64,000 nucleotides of DNA from contig OY727097.1 in the NCBI GenBank assembly GCA_963402885.1, forward strand, positions 22,940,001 through 23,004,000, in the 5' to 3' direction. Both the position numbers and the translations under genes were made by a program. This document shows positions 37,007 through 49,785 of this stretch, in pieces. Under the pieces are notes generated by a model, which was given only the letters and a program-made list of their open reading frames with translations, was not told where the DNA came from and did no database searches. Source of the DNA: Antedon bifida (Eukaryota; Echinodermata; Crinoidea; Comatulida; Antedonidae). Position 1 is the stretch's first letter. Each line of letters opens with the position of its first letter.

Positions 37007-39830
37007 TGTGAATTCAATGGAAGTTTTTCAGTTAATACAGTATAAATTCGTTAAAAACAACAATTTTGCGAGAGAAATCAGTTAAGTTTGCCTGCTATGC
37101 TATTATAATAGACTAAGTTTGTTTGCCAGGGCAACGAAACGATGACAACGAGACAGCGCGTGCGTACAAGGCGCATTTCCGATGTGACGTGTGCATATAA
37201 TCGCATAAGATAACGCGCTTCCGTCTATATCGCATGATGATGATAATAATGCACGAACTCGAGGATTTGTATTACCTCACACCAGATCTGTAATAATACA
37301 GGGCCGTAGCCACCAGTACGGTTGGTAAGGTTTCAACCTGACCACTTTCCACAAAGAGGCCTTTGAAAACCCAGTGGCTTGAACAGAGAATAATAGTTCC
37401 CTTTCCTTGATAAACCGCACCACTTCGTTTTTTGCTGGACATCGCTGTAATACATCATATTTATTAATATATATTTATTTTAAAGTTTACTAGCTAGAGA
37501 CAATGAAACAATGCAATATAATAATAATAATAATACTCGGGGTCAACAGTTAATTTTTTATTTTGTTTTATTTACAATGTTATCGTTAATGTTAATGCGA
37601 TAGGATGGAATGTCAAACTGCCAGCATGCACCATGGCCCACCGAAATCATAATTTCCATGCATGTATGTGTCGGCGGAATATTTAAAAGTTAACGACAAC
37701 ATGACATCACATGTGCAACTCCTCCAGAACCACCGTTCAAGAGATTTACCAACATTCTGATTAATATGTCACATCATGAGTATTAACTCAGACACACATC
37801 CTTTTGGGAGGTGGAATTGCAGAGCAGAAGCACTGCTGAATGAGCATGTATTCGTCAGGAAATTACTACCCCCTAAGACCAAATTACACAGACGGTAGCG
37901 TAACGGTTAGACTTGCCCCCAAGTCTGTATTTATTGTCTTTTTTTTATTTATTTGTTTTTATTTCGATCGCGATTTTTGTCTGAAAATACAGACTTGTGA
38001 AACACGTATAGAAATCGATTTGCAGACCGCAAACATCCGATACGAATGACGTAGGTTATCATACCGTATTTGGCTATATGGGGCGGGCGGTATGTAAATA
38101 TGGATTTCGAATCAACCAATGATCATTTTGTTTCAAAATGAAAAAGATCGAATGCGTATAGTGCTGAATGTACGTTCAAGACAACAACTGTTGAAATATA
38201 AAATCGTGTTGCCAAGTTGTTTTGTTTATTAATTGTTTAGTCCTGGCCTGGCCCTCCTTCGTAAGGCTACTCAACTCGTACGTATGACCTGCCAAATAAA
38301 ACGCCAATAAGGTACATACCACCACCGACCGGCACACAACAGGGCTACACCACCACATAGAACAGGACAGGGTCTGGGTGGGAATTAAATCAAATTATCT
38401 CCGCATAATAAATGATCCACATTCAATGTTTGATTTGCGGAGAAGCTAGCCTATCATGTCAAGACGAGTTTTCATGTTCTTGGGAAAAATCCCATCAAAT
38501 GTTTACCAGACTACTATTATATAGGCATATAAAATAATTTCTAGCCTTCAGAAACTTTCATCAATGTACCCAAAAGTATACATTGTCTAAACGTAACATA
38601 GCGCATGTCTTAGACGTTGAGGCTTTGACATTCTGAAATATGAATATTAAAACTGCGTACGAGTGAGTAGCCAATGGCATGCGGCTGAAACTAGTCAACT
38701 GGATAATTTATGCACCAAGAATTCTTGGAGTCAAACCACGTGACTTGTGCGTGTTTCCCCAGACCATGGATTAAAGAATTCTTTAATCCATGCCAAAGAA
38801 TATATATCTCAAGAATGAGTAATCCGCGATTTTCCCTGTAACAGTAATATTGTCCATGTGGTAGGGCGCCGCCATAAGTGAGGATGTATCTGGGATGTAT
38901 ACAACTTTTTGTGACGGTTTCACTAATCAAAGGCTGGACCACCGGTAGTATTTTCATGTTAAAAAATGTTATCAACTACATGCCAACATCATGTTAAATG
39001 CTGTTTGGATATTTAATTGTTCGTTTTAGGCAATTTATTTAGTAAAAACTTCCGTATAAACAGCTCGCTTTATCAACCGGGCGCTACGATAGCGTGACCG
39101 GGCGTGTTGGTGTTAATAAATGTTAATGAAATTTAACATTTTATCCTATTAATAACATGTATTTTATACTAATTTATATCATAAAAACAATACTTAATTT
39201 ACCGGGCGTAGAGTAGTACGCGGCAATGGTAAAGAATAGGCCGTTGAGTAACGATTCGTTGATTTTTGGTGTTGCTGTGTTAGGCCTTTTTTGTGAACTA
39301 ATTTAGCATGTTAGTAAATAATTGTCTGTAAAAGTGAATGTACACTAGTTTGTTAATAAATATGTATTATAAAATAGTTTACAATTGCAAAATATATTAT
39401 CATAATTCTATTTAATGTGACATGTATAATATCTATTAACTCAAGTCTTATTTAGTATGTATACATCCGCCCTTATGAGGGCGGGCATCACTCTCTGGAG
39501 CTCTCTGTTACAAATTTCTCATGCAAAAATCGCGGAATACTCATTCTTGTGATATATATTCTTTGTCCATGCCCAGACAGACGGCGTATCCAAACTCAAG
39601 TAATACACGTATGAAACGCCATATGTGCAAAAATATTTATATTTTTACTAATATTAAGACAAAGCTCTGTCTGGAGCCCAGACTACGTAACGGTAAGAAA
39701 GATATAGAATTTACACACAACGCGGATGGGTTGTTCCCGTACAGAACAAGCTACGTGGTTTTCCGCTTATACCGTTATCTTTACATTAACAATTTAATCT
39801 CGGCTATATTCAATCCAGAAAAAAGCATAT
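37007..39830. other. Gene-upstream region and intergenic block (end of unit D, start of unit E)
   Basis: Same as the C/D interval, without the composite insertion (TAA tract near 37519-37535). No gene is supported. Confidence 0.6.
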
Positions 39831-42800
39831 AGGTCCAGAGTAAAAGCACTATCACATCTTAATTTTGGCGTTCTAAATGCACGTTCACTGCGTAATAAGT
39901 GTGATTGTGGATCTAGTTGGTAGCTATAATCTAGATGTAGTGGCGGTGTCTGAAACCTGGTTAAGGCAAGATGATGATCTTGTGATTGGAGATATAACTC
40001 CACTTGGATATCGTTTTGTGCATGTCCCTAGGGTAGAAAAAACAGGGGGTGGTGTTGGAATTCTGTCTAAGTCTAGCTTAGTTGTAAACATGAAAACTGA
40101 TGTACAGTACATATGCATCATTTGAGGCTATACATGTGCAGATTACGTCTAACTCGAAATCTCTTCGTTTAGTTAACATATACCGACCACCAATCTTGTC
40201 TGTTACAAAATTCCTCAATGATTTTGAAAAAATGTTGTTTGACTATATTCTCTTTTCGGCTGAAATTGTCTTTTGTGGAGATTTTAATATCCATATGGAT
40301 AATACTAAAAATGTGGCAGCAAATAGATTTAAAACAATGCTTAGATCGTTTGGTCTCCAGCAGCATATAAATGAACCCACACACTGTGGGCACTGCCTTG
40401 ACCTTATAATCACTAGAGATGATCTACTGCTCCCGGATGTTAAGATACATCCTGGCCTGTCAGATCATTTTGCCATATTTTGCAAGTTTGATCTTAAACG
40501 GCCCACAACCCGTAAAACTGTAAGGAAAAGTCGCAACCTAAAACAAATTGATATTGAGAAATTCCAAAATGACATTCAAGCGTGTGTGTCTAATATAACC
40601 GATGTAAGTGTGATTCTTGAAGATAGTGTAGAAAACTATTCTCATCTCAGAGCTGTACTTGATTTACATGCGCCAGTTCAGAAAAAAACAATTAGGCAAA
40701 AGGAAGCTAACCGTGGTATACAGATGAAATTCGATCTGAAAGGAAATTACGTCGTCAACTTGAACGTAAGTGGATGAAATCAAAGCTTCTTAAGGATAGA
40801 CAGGAATACTGTGACCAAAGATGTATTGTAAATGGACTGATTGAAAAGGCCAAGACGCGGTATTACTCTAGTCTGGTTAGTGACTGCACAGGTGATCAAA
40901 AGACATTTTTTGATTTAGTAAATAAACTTTTACATCGTTCCAAGTCATCAGTCCTTCCTTCGTCTGTCTCAGATGAAGCTCTTGCTGAAAGATTTTCTGT
41001 TTTTTTTATAAATAAAATTAAATCAATTCGTGATTCACTAGAAAATGAAAATACTGCAGAAGTTACAACTGCTTCTGGTAAATGTATAAATATAAATAAA
41101 TCTTATGATTTAACTAGGTCCATACAGCTTTCTCAGTTCGAACCTGCAAGTGAGGAGGAAATTCTAAATATTGTCAAAAATTCTCCCTCAAAATCGTGTG
41201 CACTTGACCCGGTACCAACTTCACTGATAAAGAAATGTACTTCTGCATTTATTCCATTAATCACACATATTGTAAATAAGTCTCTTGAAAGTGGTTCTTT
41301 CCCAGAGTCTCTTAAAGTCACTCATGTTCGACCCACATTGAAAAAAATAGGTCTAGATCCATGAGATTCTGAAAAACTACAGACCTATCTCGAATCTTAG
41401 TTTTTTAGGAAAAATAATTGAGAAGGTTGTTTCTAAACGGATATTGTCGCATGTACAAAACCATAGTCTACTTGATCCGTATCAATCTGCCTATAAAGTG
41501 CATCATAGTACTGAAACTGCATTACTTCGTGTAAATAACGATATCCTACGTGCAATGGATGATGGAAAGCTAACTGCTCTAGTATTATTAGACTTAAGTG
41601 CAGCATTTGATACGGTTGACCATTCCGTGTTGTTAAATAGACTCAGTACGTATATTGGTATTGAAGGAAAAGCACTTGATTGGTGTCGGTCATATTTGGA
41701 AAAAAGGCCTCAACACGTATGTATTGGTGATGATATCTCAACAGCTTCTTTTTTAAACTTTTCGGTACCACAAGGATCTGTTCTTGGGCCGCAATGGTTC
41801 ACAATTTATTTACACCCAATACGGGATATCATTAGTAAATATGATCTGTACTATCATGTTTACGCTGATGATACTCAGATTTATATTTCTTTTAAACCTA
41901 CAATGACACACATTGACATTTCTTTGGAACTGCTCCAACATTGTATCCATGAATTGCGTGTCTGGATGAAAAACAACTTTCTTAAATTAAATGATGAAAA
42001 AACAGAATATATTCTCTTTGGATCAAAGCTGCAGTTGGAAAAACTGCCACCAAGTTTTATTTACATTGGTGAAACCAAAGAACTTATAACACAAGAATCT
42101 CCTGTTCGTCCGAAGCGCGTAACAATTTCGAAAGGCATTGTGGGATAGAATAGAGCTATGGGTGGCGCCATTGTGAGCCATGGAGTAGGGCGCCCGCATC
42201 AAATTAGAAAGTCAAAATCATAGAGGGGATCTGCTAATACTCTAGGGGGGGTCGAGTAATTGACTGAGGAGTAGGGCGCCCGCATCAAATTAGAAAGTCA
42301 AAACCATAGAGGGGATCTGCTAATACTCTATGGGGGTAGAGTAATTGACTTCCTAGTTTGGAGGGGGCGCTTCTCCATGCTGTGAAATGGCGTCGCCCAG
42401 TTTGACCTTTTAACCCTGTACTTCCGATACTGTGTTTTGAATGCAAATTGATAACAGGAGATTCTTGTGTTATAAGTTCTTTGGTGAAACCCAAATAGAC
42501 CCGGCTAGGCAGGTTAGAAATCTAGGGGTTGAAATGGATGCGGGTATGACTATGATTTCTCATATCTCAAAAACTATTTCTACGTCGTCTTTTCACTTAC
42601 GAAACATCCGAAGGATTCGAAAGTTTATTAATGAGGCAGCAGCTAAACAACTTGTTCATGCTTTTGTCACTTCACGACTGGATATGGGAAACTCATTGCT
42701 ATATGGGCTACCACAAAAACAACTCCACAGGCTTCAGCTTATTCAAAATACAGCGGCACGAGTTGTTAAAAAACTACCAAGATATGCACACATATCAAAT

Positions 42801-43140
42801 ACCTTGGAAAATTTGCATTGGCTTCTTGTTAGGTACCGCATTGTTTTTAAAATATTACTCTTTGTTTTTAAGTCTATTAATGGCATGGCTCCAGAATATA
42901 TTTCTGACATGCTTAGGCTGTATGTTCCCAGACGGAATCTGCGTTCTAGTGACACGCTGCTTCTACATCAACCTAAGTCTCACCACTCATGGGGGAGACA
43001 GAGCTTTCACCGTTACTGCTCCTCGTCTATGGAATGCTCTACCGAGCTCTATCAGATTTTGCAAAACTGTTGATACTTTTAAAAAATTATTAAAAACACA
43101 TTTATTCATTAAGGCATATGGAAATCATGAGGTTTCTTAA
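39831..43140 (+). pseudogene. LINE ORF2, broken, unit E
   Basis: Breaks lie near 39903-39913, 40107, 40712 and 41362, at the MITE (42077-42482), and near 42990. Confidence 0.85.
42077..42482. mobile_element. 406-bp TIR MITE (unit E)
   Basis: Same element and same 9-bp duplication as in units B-D. Confidence 0.9.
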
Positions 43141-43427
43141 AGTTCTAGAATTGTATAGTATACTTTTTCCTGACCAGCATTATCTTTGGGGTGCCTCTGT
43201 CTTGGTTGTTGTCTCTGAGCACCCGGTCGTCTGTGGCAAGGCAAATGTGTATCCTGTTCCTTTGTTTGGTCACCTAGGTAGGGGTCCGGGACCGCGACAG
43301 AACGAGAACGGATGGGGACCCTCCAAAGAAATTGCATTTTATTTGTCGGGCATTTGTATGATTTGTTTTATCTTTTTTTTTAATGCGCCTTGAGCACTCT
43401 TGAGTGGTATGTGCGCTATAAAAATCC

Positions 43428-43483
<56 letters not shown>

Positions 43484-43747
43484 TGAAAATCTCATCAATT
43501 ATTTATGATATTATGATAATTATTATTTTTTTATCAACTTGTTTTTTTTTTTGCATGTTCTATACGAAATTAAATTAAATTTTTTCTTTAAATTATTTTC
43601 TTCAGACCTACGCAGCTGTTCTGTTTGTCTCGATTCAAACCTTAGTTCATGATTTTATGAGCGAAACGTCTATTATGTAGATCATATAATCACACAGCTG
43701 GCTTTCAATTCAAAGTATGAATGCTGCCTCCTCAGTACATGCAATCT

Positions 43748-43902
43748 GTCTTGAGAATCCCCTTCATCCAACACAGCAAAATAAAATCTCATCATCATTA
43801 CATTTTTGTTTTCATGAACGTGAAGTCATGACAGACTTGCTATCCACTCTCTGACAGAAGTCTACAGAATAAAAACTTGCTGAATCCTAGTCGTCGTCGT
43901 AA
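43748..43902 (-). pseudogene. Degenerate fragment of the array gene (unit E)
   Basis: Counterpart of 11016-11170, matching unit B rather than C/D. Confidence 0.6.
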
Positions 43903-44082
43903 GTATACTAATAATAATACATGGGATAACAAAAGTTATATTTCATTTCGTTTTATTTACTTTTATTTCAAACTACCAGCATGGCTATGCTAATAATCAA
44001 AGTCAATATTATCTTTTCCAAGCTCGATGTATCGAAGAGTAGGCCTAATTTAAGGTTAACAGCAAATTAAGTTAAGTCAAGT

Positions 44083-45503
44083 CAAATTGTTTTGGTTTGA
44101 ATTTTTTTTATTTTTTTTTAAATTTTTATTACGAAGAACTGCAATTACACGTAAGATCCACTCGGAACTTTCCTTCTGTTGGTTCCGGCTCAACATCTTG
44201 ATTCATGTTTTCAGCTGAAAGACGTCATTAACTTCATTATATTAAGGCTATCAATGCCTACGCTACGTGTAATCCTGATTGCTTGGTTTGCATCTTTAGT
44301 GTGCTCTGTGCTTTATAGATTACTGCCTCGGTACGTATAAGAAATGTGTCATAATTTTTTTGAAAAGTCTTGAGAATCTTCTATCAACCACCAAAGCAAC
44401 AAAATAAACTCTTGATGCGTTGTAATACCCCACGTTCAAATTGTTTTGGTTTTAATTTTTTTTTTATTTTAATACGAAAAGAAGAACTGCAATTACACGT
44501 AAGATCCACTCGGAACTTTCCTTCTGTTGGTTCCGGCTTAACATCTTGATTCATGTTTTCAGCTGAAAGACGTCATTAACTTCATTATATTAAGGCTATC
44601 AATGTCTACGCTACGTGTAATCCTGATTGATTGGTTTGATCTTCAGTGTGCTCTGTGCTTTATGGATTACTGCCTCGGTACGTATAAGAAATGTGTCATA
44701 ATTGTTTTGAAAAAGTTTAGAATCTTCTAAAAAAATACATGTTTCAACCAACAAAGCAACAAAATAAACTCTTGATGCGTTGTAATATCCCACGTTCAAA
44801 TTGTTTTGGTTTAAATTTTTTTTTTTATTTTTAATACGAAAAGAAGAACTGCAATTACACGTAAGATCCACTCGGAACTTTCCTTCTGTTGGTTTCGGCT
44901 CAACATCTTGATTCATGTTTTCAGCTGAGAGACGTCATTAACTTCATTATATTAAGGCTACCAATGCCTACGCTACGTGTAATCCTGATTAATTGGTTTG
45001 CATCTTCAGTGTGCTCTGTGCTTTATGGATTACTGCCTCGGTACGTATAAGAAATGTGTCATAATTGTTGTGAAAAGTCTTGAGAATCTTCTAAAAAAAT
45101 ACATGTTTCAACCAACAAAGCAACAAAGTAAACTCTTGATGCATGCGTTGTAATACCCCACGTTCAAATTGTTTTGGTTTTAATTTTAATTTTTTTTAAA
45201 TTTTAATACGAGAAGAAGAACTGCAATTACACGTAAGATCCACTCGGAACTTTCCTTCTGTTGGTTCCGGCTTAACATCTTGATTCATGTTTTCAGCTGA
45301 AAGACGTCATTAACTTCATTATATTAAGGCTATCAATGCCTACGCTACGTGTAATCCTTATTGATTGGTTTGATCTTCAGTGTCCTCTGTGCTTTAAGAA
45401 ATGTGTCATAATTGTTTTGAAAAGTCTTGAGAATCTTCTAAAAAAATACATGTTTCAACCACCAAAGCAACAAAATAAACTCTTGATGCGTTGTAATACC
45501 CCG
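44083..45503 (-). repeat. Four tandem gene-tail repeats (unit E)
   Basis: Full-length four-copy array like A and B, without the deletion seen in C and D. Confidence 0.8.
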
Positions 45504-46665
45504 CGTTTTTGTTTAATTTGCGAGCTCTCATCACCATCTTCTATATTAACAGCGTTCACTTCGTTCCTCTTAACCTCATTCTCTTTACTAACATTCTTCT
45601 TTTTTCTGAATAAGTTGCATCTCCTTTTCTTTTGCTTTTTCTGTGTTTTTGGAAGAACCACTGCAATATTACTTTCGATCACTTCTAACTCCTGTGTTTT
45701 TGGAAGAACCACTGGAATATTACTTTCAATCACTTCTAACTGTGGTAAGTCTTCAGTTGTGGCGACAGAACCATTTCGTCTTCGTACTCGTTTAAATTGG
45801 TAAATATCTAATTTGAAACCAACAAGGGAAGTCTAAATTATACATATGTCTATACAGGCCTATATATTAATTTTGATATAAATATTAATTAAAATTTCAC
45901 ATTTTCGAATGTGAGTATTTAGTGGGAAAGAAACATGCCAGTACTTGAGTGATGACCAGGAAAGAGTGACTCTTTCCTAGTGATAACATTTTATTTGAGA
46001 CTCAGGAACTTTGACAAAATGTGTTTGTAACCAATATTACAATGTATTTTTCGTATTTTATTAGGCCATATCCCTTTTTTAAAATGAAGAATTACCTGTG
46101 AACGTGAAGTCGTAGCATGATTGATATTCATATTCTGACATTGAGGTATCAACAGAATAAAAACTCGCTGAATCATCATCATCTTCTTCTTCTTCTGACT
46201 GAATATCTGTATTAGTTTTCTTATGAGATGTTTCTCTACAGTCGAGATAATGAGCTATGGAATCCGTCAGAGGGATTACAATTGCCGGAGCCTCCCACCA
46301 GTCTGCTTTATGATCTGATAATTCTATAATAACAAATATATACAAACATGCAGTGTAGCAATAATGTGATTTTCTTATAATATTTTGTTTATTAATATTT
46401 ATCTTGTAAGCCTAACCCTCCTTGTATACTAATTAATAATGTCTAAATATAATGACACTTAATTAATGTTATTTTAAAAATTAAAGTACATATCATAAAA
46501 TTTATGAATTACATATTCCCATCCCTATCTATAATAGCGGAAGAATAACATTTTTTGTTCAATCAACTCTACCTCAACAGTGATCAAACAGGCGCCGTAA
46601 ACTCGCAATGCAATATAGAATATTTAACTAAAAACAATACAATTTTGCATACCTGTTTTCATCAT
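45455..46665 (-). CDS. Three-exon gene of unknown family, short form (197 aa), copy E
   Basis: Coding exons on the - strand are 46665-46653, 46323-46096 and 45807-45455. It shares the 61-codon deletion and the copy-specific substitutions of copy B, to which it appears identical. Confidence 0.7.
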
Positions 46666-47422
46666 TGTGAATTCAATGGAAGTTTTTCAGTTAATACAGT
46701 ATAAATTCGTTAAAAACAACAATTTTGCGAGAGAAATCAGTTAAGTTTGCCTGCTATGCTATTATAATAGACTAAGTTTGTTTGCCAGGGCAACGAAACG
46801 ATGACAACGAGACAGCGCGTGCGTACAAGGCGCATTTCCGATGTGACGTGTGCATAATCGCATAAGATAACGCGCTTCCGTCTATATCGCATGATGATAA
46901 TAATGCACGAACTCGAGGATTTGTATTACCTCACACCAGATCTGTAATAATACAGGGCCGTAGCCACCAGTACGGTTGGTAAGGTTTCAACCTGACCACT
47001 TTCCACAAAGAGGCCTTTGAAAACCCAGTGGCTTGAACAGAGAATAATAGTTCCCTTTCCTTGATAAACCGCACCACTTCGTTTTTTGCGGGACATCGCT
47101 GTAATACATCATATTTATTAATATATATTTATTTTAAAGTTTACTAGCTAGAGACAATGAAACAATGCAATATAATAATAATATTACATAGCCTATGTAA
47201 ATACGTGAACGTGATTGGTTGAAACTGCGTCACATGACTACCGCTGCGAGGATCGTAAATCGTATATATCCTCGAGAACGATGATATTGACCGATTAATT
47301 TTCGCGTAATTATCGTGTCCCCTTGTCATTAAACATATACATTCTCGAGTTCGATGATATTGACTGTGTAATTTTCGTGTGGCAACACTCGCGTTTGCCG
47401 ATAAATAAACAAAAGTCATCTA

Positions 47423-47494
47423 CTGGATTTGAACTCGGGTGGAATTGTCACTCCATCGCAAGACAACGCTTCCACCGTTGCGCCACGCAGCTTG
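47423..47494 (-). repeat. tRNA-derived SINE-like segment (unit E insertion)
   Basis: Same A-box-like and B-box-like pair as at 14691-14762. Confidence 0.5.
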
Positions 47495-47525
47495 CTTGAA
47501 GAAATTATTCATCTAAACTATTTAA

Positions 47526-49147
47526 AGGGGGGTTCCGGGTTTAAAATGAATAGTAAAAAATGTAAAATATATTTGTTTGTCTCTTGAACGGTAAAAGTTT
47601 CAATTTATATAAGCGCCCAGTGAAGCAGAACGAAGGCTGTGAAATGAGGCCAGATTACAAGTGCAGCTACGGCAAAATCACACTGTGGTTACAGAATAGG
47701 ACATTCGTGAAATGGTCAATCTTCCGACGACTCGTTATCATTAACCATATCAATTACTTTTGTAAAATTATACTTATCTGATGTAATTTTAGTCGGTCTT
47801 CCCATTTATAAAGTCAATTTTTTATGAAAATCCATCAAAACAGTGAAAAATTAGATATGTTTGCACTTTACGTTTGCCGATTTTCGCACTGACTTAGGGA
47901 AAGCCTTCAAAATCAATGAAGCGTAACGTATACATTCCTGCTGAGCGAGGAGAGCGAGACGACGATACACGTGCTCTCTCTGCCCATGCCTGGCATCGTC
48001 ACGTGATAAGCAGATACAATATACAATACCAAACTGGTCGGGTCGAGTATACCCCGTCTATAATCACAACATGAACGATGTACAGTATTTGATTGAAGGT
48101 CGACTCGACCTACCGGAATGGTATAGATAATATAGCTCGAATGAGAGAGTTGGAATATTTTTAAACATATGAATATGATAAGTATTGCTAATTTTAAAAA
48201 GTGTAGCCTATAGTAAAAGGCCTGGTGGTATCAATTCGCATAGGGTCTACTACACTAGCTAGCTCAATTTTTAACTGGGCCGGATCGGCTAGGTCTCCTT
48301 CCTACTACCTGATCTACTTGCTTGATGCAGTATCCGCTTTTTTGGAGAGTAAACTAGGCCTATTGTAGGCCTACTTATTAGACGATCGGGACACCATATA
48401 CGTGCGGACGGCGATCGGACCTTGTTTTGCCTCAATATTTACAGCCGATTTTGTAGAACGTTTTAGGTTTAGATTGTTTAGGAGTTTGGTTGATAGGATG
48501 GGTTTGGAATCCACTGAGTTTTGTTATTAATGGGCCAATCGTTTAGTAGTAGGCTAGCTAGGCCCATGATGGCCCCAATGTTTTAGCGTAGCCATCGTGG
48601 CATGGAATCCCTAGTCAGAAATGGCTCTCACCCATGAATAAAATGATTTAGGCTAGGCCTAGCCTAGTATGTGAAGCCGATATACGATCTGTACTATTCG
48701 AGGTATAAAAATAGTATAATTTATGACTCCGTAATCTGTACTAAATTTTGTATTTCATTAAATGTCAAATAAATATATGCTACTACTGTTATTATTACAC
48801 TTTAGGCCTAGCTTAGAAAATCTACAAAAAAATGTATTTCACAATGATCGGGTGGTCGTCGTTTGACAGGGGAGAGAGATGCAAGTTGACAAACACAACG
48901 TACAAGCTTGACGTCGCGAGTTTGGAATCCACTGATGACGTGATTTTGTTAATATCTCATGAATATTAATGAGCTTCCCTAAGCTGCTGAAAAACAGACT
49001 TTCCATGAATTTACCCTAAAATGTATATGAAATTTAATTTTTTTAATTTCTTGTTATTACTTCTTCATTCTGACATGTCTATATTGTTATAATATTTTTT
49101 ATTTATTAAATAAACGATATTTAAAATTTCAAACCCAGAATCCCCCT
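47526..49147. mobile_element. 1622-bp nonautonomous DNA transposon with TIRs (unit E insertion)
   Basis: Same length and ends as 14794-16415, with TTAA at 47522-47525 and 49148-49151. Confidence 0.6.
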
Positions 49148-49321
49148 TTAAACTATGCATACATAGCGCCCTCATTTGTTATTAGTCCTCCCTAAATGTG
49201 ATGAAACACCGTTTGTGATTGGTCAATACTCACGGTAGTAACCTAGTAACTACGCGCTGAACATCCGGTGATTCGGCTAGCTCCTCGAAGAGAGAAGACG
49301 ATGAATTGTTTATTCGGCCTA

Positions 49322-49349
49322 CCCAGAGCCATATATATATGGCTCTGGG
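49322..49349. repeat. 28-bp perfect palindrome, empty target of the 785-bp MITE
   Basis: The half-site CCCAGAGCCATATA is followed by its exact inverse. In unit B the MITE sits in the TATATATA core of this palindrome. Confidence 0.9.
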
Positions 49350-49593
49350 CCTACCTGATTATAATATTATTATTAATAGGCTTATTGATGGAAATTCTTC
49401 TGTTAATTTAAACGACCTAGGCCTAAGTGAATATTTTATTGCCAAGGAATCATTAATTAGTAATTATCTGTATCTTATTCTTCGCAAGGTAAGGTGTCTA
49501 GGCAGGAGGCTTGTTTACATACAATACAAATACTATAGAATAGGAGGCCTAGCCTAGCTTCACCAGCAGACTTGTTCTTGGCTATATAATATA

Positions 49594-49777
49594 ACAGATA
49601 TCGCCTTTTATATCGGTAAAATATAAGATTTAACATCCCCTCGGGATGATATTATGTTCTCGGGGAATTATATATCCCTCAGCTGCCGCTTCGGGATATA
49701 TATATTCCCTCGAACATAATATCATTCCCTCGGGGATGTCAAATCTTATATTTCACCTCTAAGCAGGCAATATCTGT
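49594..49777. repeat. Foldback element (unit E insertion)
   Basis: Counterpart of 17655-17844, 6 bp shorter because the right arm lacks AATAAT. Confidence 0.75.
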
Positions 49778-49785
49778 ATAATAAT

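Larger units (their letters stand above)
39831..43483 (+). mobile_element. Non-LTR retrotransposon (CR1/Jockey-group), unit E, mosaic
   Basis: The 5' part matches C and D (inserted G near 40107, extra AT before the element). The 3' part matches A and B (Asp codon near 43071, short 54-bp TTA tail at 43430-43483). A recombination junction therefore lies between about 40110 and 43070. Confidence 0.85.
47183..49777. mobile_element. 2595-bp composite insertion upstream of gene copy E
   Basis: It has the same ends and same ATAATAAT flanks (47175-47182 and 49778-49785) as the unit B insertion. It is 799 bp shorter, exactly accounted for by the missing 785-bp MITE, its 8-bp duplication and 6 bp in the foldback. 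Confidence 0.7.
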
